NCBI GenBank assembly: GCA_902618335.1
Contig: CACNAI010000005.1
Location: 1 to 52,905, forward strand
Reading direction: 5' to 3'
Length of the DNA stretch: 52,905 nt
From: an uncultured Prochlorococcus sp.
Lineage (GTDB): Bacteria > Cyanobacteriota > Cyanobacteriia > PCC-6307 > Cyanobiaceae
Shown here: piece by piece, positions 46,708 to 52,905 of the stretch
How the letters are laid out: the number at the start of each line of letters is the position of its first letter
Numbering within the stretch: position 1 is the first letter of the stretch
Made by a program: the position numbers and the translations under genes
Notes under the pieces: model-generated
Databases searched by the model: none
The model's input: only the letters and a program-made list of their open reading frames with translations
Told to the model about the DNA's origin: nothing

Positions 46708-46974
46708 TTGAATTCTGAGCGTTATTTAAACCATCCGACATTTGGTATGTTGTACCAAGTTTCTCCTGGAAATGATGGGAGAGACATTTATGCAACGTTA
46801 TATGCCCAAAAAATGTTTTTCTTAGTGGAAGTTAGACTGAGAGAAGTTTTTTTTGAGGTTATACCTTATTTAGATGCTCGTAATCAGGCTGAATTAAACC
46901 TTCAAAAAGCCAGAAGAAAAGGATCTGATGACCTTCCTAAATGGGAAAATTTATTTGCTCAAACTTTCTTATAA
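46708..46974 (+). CDS. pipX: PII-interacting protein PipX
   Basis: 88 residues from a TTG start. NSERYLNHPTFGMLYQV, DIYATLYAQKMFFLVE and ARNQAELNLQKARRKG match PipX, a Tudor-like coactivator that switches between PII (GlnB) and NtcA according to 2-oxoglutarate and ADP/ATP. Located three bases upstream of pipY, the conserved pipXY unit. The TTG agrees with the family N-terminus. Confidence 0.94.
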   Translation: MNSERYLNHPTFGMLYQVSPGNDGRDIYATLYAQKMFFLVEVRLREVFFEVIPYLDARNQAELNLQKARRKGSDDLPKWENLFAQTFL

Positions 46975-46977
46975 AAG

Positions 46978-47613
46978 GTGGACTCTTCAAATTATTTAAA
47001 AATAAAAAATAAAATACCATCAAATGTAAATATTCTTGCTGTAAGTAAAGGAGTTGAAAGTCAAGAAATCAAGACTATTCAAAATTTAGGTCAAAATGAT
47101 TTTGGTGAGAGTAAGTTTCAAGAGGCTTTTAAGAAGCAGGTGATTTTAAAAGACCTTAGACAAATAGAATGGCACTTTATTGGACGAATACAAGGAAATA
47201 AAATAAGAAAGATAGTACAAAGTTTTAAATATATTCATTCAGTTGATTCATTTGAAAAGTTAAAAAAGATTTCTAATATTTCATTAGAAGAGCAGAAAAA
47301 TCCATTTATTATGTTGCAGGTTAAGTTGAATAATGATCCTACTAAAGGTGGCTTTAATCCTGAACTTTTAATATCGAAATGGAGAGAAATTCAAGAATTG
47401 AAAAATATCAAATTAACTGGTTTGATGACTATCAATCCTCGAGGACTTACCTCCAAGGAAAATTTAGAATTATTTAAAAAATGTCGTTCTCTAGCTAATT
47501 CACTTCAACTTCCAGATTGTTCAATGGGAATGTCAGGCGATTGGGAGCAAGCTGTTGATGCAGGATCAACTTGGTTAAGATTAGGATCTTTAATTTTTGG
47601 ACAAAGATCCTAA
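46978..47613 (+). CDS. pipY: PLP homeostasis protein PipY (YggS)
   Basis: 211 residues from GTG. A PLP-binding TIM-barrel protein without known enzyme activity that controls PLP and amino/keto acid balance. LAVSKGVESQEI contains the PLP Lys, GESKFQEAFKK, EWHFIGRIQGNKIRK and MGMSGDWEQAVDAGSTWLRLG are family blocks. Partner of pipX, three bases upstream. Confidence 0.95.
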   Translation: MDSSNYLKIKNKIPSNVNILAVSKGVESQEIKTIQNLGQNDFGESKFQEAFKKQVILKDLRQIEWHFIGRIQGNKIRKIVQSFKYIHSVDSFEKLKKISNISLEEQKNPFIMLQVKLNNDPTKGGFNPELLISKWREIQELKNIKLTGLMTINPRGLTSKENLELFKKCRSLANSLQLPDCSMGMSGDWEQAVDAGSTWLRLGSLIFGQRS

Positions 47614-47763
47614 TTAATTTTTTTATAAAAATCTTATATATAAACTTGCAGTAAACTACAAGTAACGTTATTTAAGTATAGGTAGTTTATTCATTAATAA
47701 AAAATGAATACCTTACTTAAGGTTTTAATACCTTTGTAATCAATTTCAAGAGGATTTAAAAAG

Positions 47764-48339
47764 GTGTCACTTATTTCTAAATTAAAGGCTGTAGTTGCAG
47801 GAGATGAGTATCTCGATGATGATTTTGATGAGTTTGATTATGAATCAGAGGACGAATTAAATGATTTTAAAAATTTTAAACAAAGTCAGAAAAACTCCAA
47901 TGCTCTTGCTAATTCAAATCCATTCGAATTTATGAATAACAACAAATCATCAAAAGTTGTTGGCATGCCTGGCATATCAAATTCATCCTCAGAAGTAAGC
48001 TTAATGGAACCAAGAAGTTTCGATGAAATGCCTCAAGCTATTCAAGCGTTAAGAGAGAGAAAAACTGTAATCCTGAATTTAACTATGATGGATCCTGATC
48101 AGGCTCAAAGAGCTGTTGATTTCATCGCTGGTGGAACATATGCAATAGATGGTCATCAAGAGAGAGTGGGAGAAAGTATATTTCTTTTTGCTCCAAGTTG
48201 TGTGAATGTGACGAGTTCTTTCCCAGAAGAAGCTTCTCCTTCTAATGTGCCAACAAAAAATACACCACAATATAATTTGGAAAATAACACTGCACCAGAA
48301 CCAGCATGGGGAAGCTCCAAATTAAGTGCTTATTCATGA
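47764..48339 (+). CDS. sepF: Cell division protein SepF
   Basis: 191 residues from GTG. N-terminal membrane-targeting helix ([13 protein letters not shown]), an acidic linker ([20 protein letters not shown]), then the SepF domain (about 80-160; [57 protein letters not shown]). It anchors FtsZ rings to the membrane. 150 bases after pipY and 7 bases before proC. Confidence 0.94.
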   Translation: MSLISKLKAVVAGDEYLDDDFDEFDYESEDELNDFKNFKQSQKNSNALANSNPFEFMNNNKSSKVVGMPGISNSSSEVSLMEPRSFDEMPQAIQALRERKTVILNLTMMDPDQAQRAVDFIAGGTYAIDGHQERVGESIFLFAPSCVNVTSSFPEEASPSNVPTKNTPQYNLENNTAPEPAWGSSKLSAYS

Positions 48340-48346
48340 TTAATCT

Positions 48347-49159
48347 GTGACTGATAAAATAGCGATTATTGGTTTTGGAAATATTGCAAAAGCTATAATA
48401 ACTCCTCTTTTAGATAACAATTCAATTAAGCCAGAGAATGTACATTGTATTGTTAATTCAGAAAAAAGTTTAGAAAACACAAAAAAAAATTATAAACATA
48501 ATATAAACGTTTATAAATCAGGTTCTAAAGAGTCAAAAATAATTTGGGATTGTCAATATAAACTTCTTTCGATAAAACCCCAACAATTAAAAGATATAAG
48601 TGAGGCCCATCCTATAAAAAACAAGGACAATTTAATAGTTTCAATTCTTGCGGGGGTTTCAATAAATAGACTTACTCAAAAGTTTCCTAATCATAAATGT
48701 GTGAGAGTGGTTACAAATATTCCAATAACTATTGGAAAAGGTTTGACAGGGATTTCTTGGGGAGAAGACATTACAGAAGATCAGAAACAATTTTCAAAAA
48801 AATTATTTGAAAATTCTAGTAAAATTTATGAATTTACTGAAGATTATCTTGATATATTTTTAGCTTTAACTTCATCAGGTCCTGCAATTATTGCTTTAAT
48901 CATAGAAGCATTAAGTGATGGAGGATTAAGCGGGGGATTACCAAAAATAATTTCAGAGGAACTTGTTATGGAAATGATACAAGGGACTATTTGTTTAATA
49001 AAGGAAAATAAACTTACTACTTCTGAGCTTAAAAATTTAGTAACCTCTCCAGGTGGAACAACTATTTCTGCTTTAAGAGTTTTAGAAAAAAAGAGTGTAA
49101 GGTCAGCATTAATTGAATCAATAGTTTCAGCTAGTAATCGAAGTAAAGAGTTTCGTTAG
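48347..49159 (+). CDS. proC: Pyrroline-5-carboxylate reductase
   Basis: 270 residues from GTG, NAD(P)H-dependent last step of proline synthesis. IAIIGFGNIAKAIITPLL (dinucleotide fold), SIKPQQLKDI, CVRVVTNIPITIGKG, LALTSSGPAIIALIIEAL and TSPGGTTISAL are family motifs. Seven bases after sepF; end of the plus-strand run, converging with the glycosyltransferase gene five bases away. Confidence 0.95.
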   Translation: MTDKIAIIGFGNIAKAIITPLLDNNSIKPENVHCIVNSEKSLENTKKNYKHNINVYKSGSKESKIIWDCQYKLLSIKPQQLKDISEAHPIKNKDNLIVSILAGVSINRLTQKFPNHKCVRVVTNIPITIGKGLTGISWGEDITEDQKQFSKKLFENSSKIYEFTEDYLDIFLALTSSGPAIIALIIEALSDGGLSGGLPKIISEELVMEMIQGTICLIKENKLTTSELKNLVTSPGGTTISALRVLEKKSVRSALIESIVSASNRSKEFR

Positions 49160-49163
49160 GTTT

Positions 49164-50321
49164 TTAATTATCTTTTAAGTTCATATAAACTTTTTCAAGT
49201 GAATTTATATTTTTATTAATTGTGTATCTCTCAAGTATACGCTCTCTAGCTTTTTCTCCAAGATCTTTTGTAAATGAAGGGTGCTCTACAAGAATTGGGA
49301 TTATAGTTTTTAATTGTGCAGCCACATTATCAGTTGAAATTACTATTCCTGCTCCGTTATCTAAAACTTCACCATCAGCTCCGGCATCTGTGGCTACACA
49401 AGCAGTACCAGCCGACATTGCCTCTAAAAGTGATAATGATAAACCTTCAACTAAGCTTGGTAAGAAAAATACTTCTGCTATTTGCATTATTGCTATCCTA
49501 GTTTCTAAATCTAATTCGGCACCCCACCAAATTAATTTCTCATTACCTAGGTTAGAAAAACTATTCTCAAGTGTTGGCTTCATTGGACCATCCCCAACAA
49601 TAACTAATTTGCAATTTTGAGTTTTTGTTTGGCGCCAAGAACGTAAAAGTGCCTCGATATTTTTCTCATTTGCAATTCTTCCCATATATATAAAGATTCT
49701 TTCATTTCCAAGTTTGTTTTTAACCTGATCATATTTTTTACTTTTATCACAAAAAGGTTTCCAAATATTTTCATCAACTCCGTTTGGAATAATTATTTGT
49801 TTTTCTTTAGGTACTCCTAATTTTTCAAGAACATTTTTTTGAGGTTCAGAAAAAATAATTATTTTATCGAACTTTGCTAAAGAGGGAGCATAAAGTTGAT
49901 AAGTTAATTGTTGTGTGCTCGCAGTTAGATTTCTATTTTTTGCATCAAATGGTGGATGAAATGTTCCTATAAGGGGAACATTAATTTTGTTACAAAGCTC
50001 TGGAAGTCTAAAGTCTAAAGGAGACAAAGTTAGGCTTGCATGTACTATGTCAGGTTTTAATCTTTCCAATGATAGCCTTAACTCTTTTTCTGCCCTTGGC
50101 GAGGGTATTGTATAAACTTGAGATTTAATTAAATATGGGAGACTCACATCAGGATCATTTGCAATAAATAATGGGTTTGATGAATTTGAACTCGAGGGAT
50201 TGTCGAAATGAATAAAACTAATTTTATGTCCTCTGGCCTTCAATTCCTTGGTAGTTGAATTACCATAAGTTACATTTCCGCAAAAAGGGGATTTTTTACC
50301 CAACCAGGCAATATGAACCAC
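49164..50321 (-). CDS. Glycosyltransferase family 4 protein
   Basis: 385 residues, GT-B fold retaining glycosyltransferase. The C-terminal half has YMGRIANEKNIEALLRSW, LVIVGDGPM and FFLPSLVEGLSLSLLEAMSA (the E-x7-E motif), the sugar-nucleotide site. Acceptor and donor unknown; glycolipid or cell-envelope glycan synthesis are plausible. The neighbouring gene recO lies 85 bases upstream on the same strand. Confidence 0.88.
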   Translation of the reverse strand: MVHIAWLGKKSPFCGNVTYGNSTTKELKARGHKISFIHFDNPSSSNSSNPLFIANDPDVSLPYLIKSQVYTIPSPRAEKELRLSLERLKPDIVHASLTLSPLDFRLPELCNKINVPLIGTFHPPFDAKNRNLTASTQQLTYQLYAPSLAKFDKIIIFSEPQKNVLEKLGVPKEKQIIIPNGVDENIWKPFCDKSKKYDQVKNKLGNERIFIYMGRIANEKNIEALLRSWRQTKTQNCKLVIVGDGPMKPTLENSFSNLGNEKLIWWGAELDLETRIAIMQIAEVFFLPSLVEGLSLSLLEAMSAGTACVATDAGADGEVLDNGAGIVISTDNVAAQLKTIIPILVEHPSFTKDLGEKARERILERYTINKNINSLEKVYMNLKDN

Positions 50322-50406
50322 ATTAATTGATTTAGCTATTTATAAAGTTAACAGTCAGAGCCGCTATGATCATAGTTTTTAAATTTATTAATGATTTAAA
50401 AAAAAA

Positions 50407-51192
50407 TTAACTATATATTTCTCTCAACATTTTTAGTGAAGATAGATCTTTCTCTAGTTGAGCAGAGATCCAAGTCTCAATAATAGATAATATTTTAAGC
50501 CAGACTTTTTTAGGTCCCAATAACTCTCCATTAGCTTTTATTGGCAATTCGGGAAAAAGTAGTCTTTGTAATAGAGCAACTTCAGATGCATTTATTTTTA
50601 GATTACTTTGAGGATCTTCAATGGACGAAAACCCTTCACTTGGCAAATAATAACAACTCCATTCCCAATTTCCTAAAGGCGGAATAATAGGTTCTCCAGT
50701 TTTACAGCAATGATGAATTGGTAAATTTATACCACCAATGGCTAAAAGATGTATTAAAGATTGAATACTCATTGAGAGCATTTTAATATCTTCTTCTTTA
50801 GATTCTTCATACATATCAATCCTATCTAGATGAGCAAGAACACAAGATAAATAGTTTTGCTGCTTGTCATTATTACCTACTAATAAAAAAGTTAATTCAG
50901 TGATTGCTTGCGCGGCTGCAAGACATTCAATATTTTTCCCTAGACCAGAATAGCTTTTTAATATTTTAATTTGACGTACAGATTTAAGATTTCTTTTCCC
51001 AAAAATCTGCAAACTTAAATATGTTAAAGGAGTAGCTGCGGCAAGACTACTTTTAGGACGCCTAGCACCAGGTACCGCTAATCGAACAATCCCTTGCTCA
51101 TCAGTAAGAATAGTTATTAATCTATCATTCTCGCCTAATGGAGAAGCTTTAATACAGAGACCTTCTAGTCTGAACTCTCCAGAACCAGACAT
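50407..51192 (-). CDS. recO: DNA repair protein RecO
   Basis: 261 residues. N-terminal OB fold (EGLCIKASPLGENDRLITIL), then a helical domain, with HHCCKTG (two Cys) where zinc-binding residues lie in other RecO proteins; the second Cys pair is not evident. Helps RecR load RecA on SSB-covered DNA. Its ATG is adjacent to the deoC-like stop with no gap (51192/51193), so deoC and recO are coupled. Confidence 0.92.
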   Translation of the reverse strand: MSGSGEFRLEGLCIKASPLGENDRLITILTDEQGIVRLAVPGARRPKSSLAAATPLTYLSLQIFGKRNLKSVRQIKILKSYSGLGKNIECLAAAQAITELTFLLVGNNDKQQNYLSCVLAHLDRIDMYEESKEEDIKMLSMSIQSLIHLLAIGGINLPIHHCCKTGEPIIPPLGNWEWSCYYLPSEGFSSIEDPQSNLKINASEVALLQRLLFPELPIKANGELLGPKKVWLKILSIIETWISAQLEKDLSSLKMLREIYS

Positions 51193-51852
51193 TTAAATAA
51201 CCTTTACTTCTTGAAAAATCTCACAAAAATTAGAAGTTCCTACGCAACTAATTCCATTATCAAACAAATCAATAATTTGTTTAAGTTTTTTTATACCACC
51301 TACAACTTTAATTTGATTTTGGGAGCCCGTTATTTTGATTATTTCCGCTACATCATTTGAAGTAATAGTAGGTCCAAAACCGTCCCCGAATTGGAAATTT
51401 TTTATTCCCAATTCCAAAGATATTTCTATTGCATTGTACAAAACTTCTTTCTGTAGTTTTGACTTATTTATGACTATTGAAACTGGTAATCCAGATAACT
51501 TCACTTGCTCAATTTCAGAAGCGAAAGTTTCTTCGTTTCCTTTGGATAAATTAATAAAGTTTGGGATATATTCAATTCCTGTTGCACCCTTATCTTTTGC
51601 AAAACAAACTAATTCTTCAATAAATGAAACTGGTAAATCTGCTAAAGGATAAGAAATGAGTGCGTTTATGTTTGTGCTGTAATTACCTAAAAGGTTTTTA
51701 AAATCAGCCAAATAATTAAGTGAAGTAGAAATATTCTTGATATTGTATTTCTTTATTAAATCGCAATTCACACGGAAATCTTCCCAGGTTAAATAGGGGT
51801 TAATAATAATTGCATGAATTTTCTTGTTTAATTCATAATCAATATTGGGCAT
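51193..51852 (-). CDS. DeoC-like protein lacking the catalytic lysine
   Basis: 219 residues with the deoxyribose-phosphate aldolase barrel: ALISYPLADLP, KLQKEVLYNAIEISLELGI and IKVVGGIKKLKQII align with DeoC. The Schiff-base block F-I-K-T-S-T-G of DeoC is replaced by N-F-Q-F-G-D-G-F-G (about 152-160), so the catalytic Lys is Gln154 by my alignment; the second Lys (182) remains. Expected aldolase activity is therefore doubtful. Lies between hpf and recO in one minus-strand unit; perhaps a non-catalytic homologue with a new role. Confidence 0.8.
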   Translation of the reverse strand: MPNIDYELNKKIHAIIINPYLTWEDFRVNCDLIKKYNIKNISTSLNYLADFKNLLGNYSTNINALISYPLADLPVSFIEELVCFAKDKGATGIEYIPNFINLSKGNEETFASEIEQVKLSGLPVSIVINKSKLQKEVLYNAIEISLELGIKNFQFGDGFGPTITSNDVAEIIKITGSQNQIKVVGGIKKLKQIIDLFDNGISCVGTSNFCEIFQEVKVI

Positions 51853-51861
51853 TTATAAAAG

Positions 51862-52446
51862 TTATTTAGATTGAATCAGTCCATAACCTCCATGATTCCT
51901 CTTGTATATAACTTGCAGTTGATTATTTTTCTTATTTCGAAAAACATAAAAATCATGATCAATCAGATCTAATTGTTTTCTTGCTTCTTCTGATGAAATT
52001 GGAGTCATTTCAAAGTATTTATTTTTTATTGATGGCTCAGGCAGACTTGCTTCCATTCCCTCCTTAAGTAAAGCTTTATCTAAAAATCCTGATTCCATAC
52101 TTTCAATTGGTATAGACTCTTTATTTTTAAATTGTTTGTTATGTGTTGTTTTTTTGTTTCTTTCTTTGTATTTACGCAATTTTCTACAAAGTTTGTTTGA
52201 AACTAGATCGATGCTTGAATATAAATTTTCAGTTTTTTCCTCAGCTCTAATTACGGTACCATTTGCAAAAATAGTAACCTCTGCAGTTTGGAAAGATACT
52301 CTTGGGTTCTTTTCTATTGATAGGTGGATGTCGGCTTCTTTAACGATATCTTTATAGTGATGAGTTGCTTTTTCTATCTTTGCCTCAGTATATTCTTTTA
52401 ATGCTCCAGTGAGCTCAAGATTCTTTCCATGGATTAAAATTTTCAT
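51862..52446 (-). CDS. hpf: Ribosome hibernation promoting factor, long form (LrtA)
   Basis: 194 residues. N-terminal S30AE/YfiA domain (about 1-105; MKILIHGKNLELTGALKEYT) with the basic KLCRKLRKYKERNKK loop, a linker, then the long-HPF C-terminal dimerisation domain (about 130-190; FEMTPISSEEARKQLDLIDH, YVFRNKKNNQLQVIYKR). It dimerises 70S ribosomes in dark or starvation. In cyanobacteria it is lrtA, light-repressed; regulation here is not visible. Divergent from lipB with a 44-base spacer. Confidence 0.95.
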   Translation of the reverse strand: MKILIHGKNLELTGALKEYTEAKIEKATHHYKDIVKEADIHLSIEKNPRVSFQTAEVTIFANGTVIRAEEKTENLYSSIDLVSNKLCRKLRKYKERNKKTTHNKQFKNKESIPIESMESGFLDKALLKEGMEASLPEPSIKNKYFEMTPISSEEARKQLDLIDHDFYVFRNKKNNQLQVIYKRNHGGYGLIQSK

Positions 52447-52490
52447 AACAAATCTAAAAATATTTACTTACTTTCTAAATCTACTTAAAT

Positions 52491-52905
52491 ATGGCTAATA
52501 GAACAGCAATAATTAAACAACATGATAAAATTTCTTTTTTCAATGATGTATATAAATTACAAAAAGAATATCAAGAGGCATTGATTTTAGATAAATCTAA
52601 TCCTGATTTTATTTGGATAGGTGAGCATCAACTCTGTTATACATTGGGGAGAGGATCTAATTACGATAATTTACTATTTTCTCTGAATGATTCTAAATAT
52701 GATGTTTTTAAGATTGATAGAGGTGGTGAGGTAACTTGTCATATGCCAGGACAATTAGTAACTTATTTGGTTTTAGATTTGAAAAATTTTAATAAGGATT
52801 TAAATTGGTACTTAAGAAAAATTGAAGAAATTATTATGAAAGTCCTTGGAACTTTTAATATAGAATGTCAATCTAGAGAGGGTTTTACTGGTGTTTGGGT
52901 AGGAA
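52491..52905 (+). CDS. lipB: Octanoyltransferase LipB, N-terminal part
   Basis: The first 138 residues, cut by the right edge. LipB transfers octanoate from acyl carrier protein to lipoyl domains of 2-oxoacid dehydrogenases and Gcv[41 protein letters not shown] (the R-G-G-x-x-T-x-H-x-P-G-Q motif) and GFTGVWVG are diagnostic. The catalytic Cys lies beyond the edge. Confidence 0.95.
   Translation, partial: MANRTAIIKQHDKISFFNDVYKLQKEYQEALILDKSNPDFIWIGEHQLCYTLGRGSNYDNLLFSLNDSKYDVFKIDRGGEVTCHMPGQLVTYLVLDLKNFNKDLNWYLRKIEEIIMKVLGTFNIECQSREGFTGVWVG

Overview
The window is chromosomal DNA of a marine picocyanobacterium, very probably a high-light-adapted Prochlorococcus. Evidence: very low G+C outside the rRNA operon, tightly packed short genes, oxygenic photosynthesis genes (psbB, psbM, petB, petD, psaE), a cyanobacterial rRNA operon with tRNA-Ile and tRNA-Ala in the spacer, a plastoquinol terminal oxidase, an hli-type chlorophyll-binding peptide motif, and picocyanobacterial small-protein families. 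The strain cannot be fixed from sequence alone. The calls are from reading motifs and gene order; no database search was run.

Layout. 1-9.9 kb: the start of psbB (minus strand), then ferredoxin, psbM, prmC and a Sua5/YrdC gene on plus. A minus-strand run follows, ctpA - HD hydrolase - minC - minD - minE, then petB-petD on plus and a GH100 invertase on minus. 9.9-15.7 kb: the rRNA operon (16S, tRNA-Ile, tRNA-Ala, 23S, 5S) with a long inverted-repeat processing stem around 23S and a closing terminator. 15.7-20.1 kb: mutM, psaE, a LysM protein, an aldehyde dehydrogenase and a two-domain acetyltransferase.

20.1-41.6 kb is an accessory-like stretch. Recognisable enzymes (PTOX, a CRTISO-like flavoprotein, TatA, PrxQ, ArfB, a CPBP protease, proline iminopeptidase, a photolyase/cryptochrome, TenA-ThiD) are interspersed with many short proteins. 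Most of these are 29-130 aa and many are single-pass membrane microproteins, several too short for usual gene callers. This stretch also holds an hli-like ORF with a non-ATG start, a poly-Gln microprotein, a Nif11-type peptide, two palindromes next to small genes, and a non-coding segment ending in a strong terminator near 34.1 kb that may be an RNA gene.

41.7-52.9 kb returns to a conserved core: tRNA-Thr and tRNA-Tyr, then a long plus-strand run aroQ - miaE - cobI - DUF1823 - der - ecfT - pipX - pipY - sepF - proC. A minus-strand run follows: glycosyltransferase, recO, a deoC-like gene lacking the Schiff-base lysine, and the long ribosome hibernation factor. It ends in a truncated lipB. The window therefore links photosynthetic electron transport, division-site selection (MinCDE, SepF), translation and tRNA modification (prmC, tsaC-like, miaE, der, hpf, arfB), nitrogen signalling (PipX/PipY) and cofactor metabolism.

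No phage, insertion sequence, CRISPR array, toxin-antitoxin pair or defence cassette is visible. The best candidates for something undescribed are the putative RNA at 33.85-34.17 kb, the microprotein-rich zone, and the active-site-deficient DeoC homologue.
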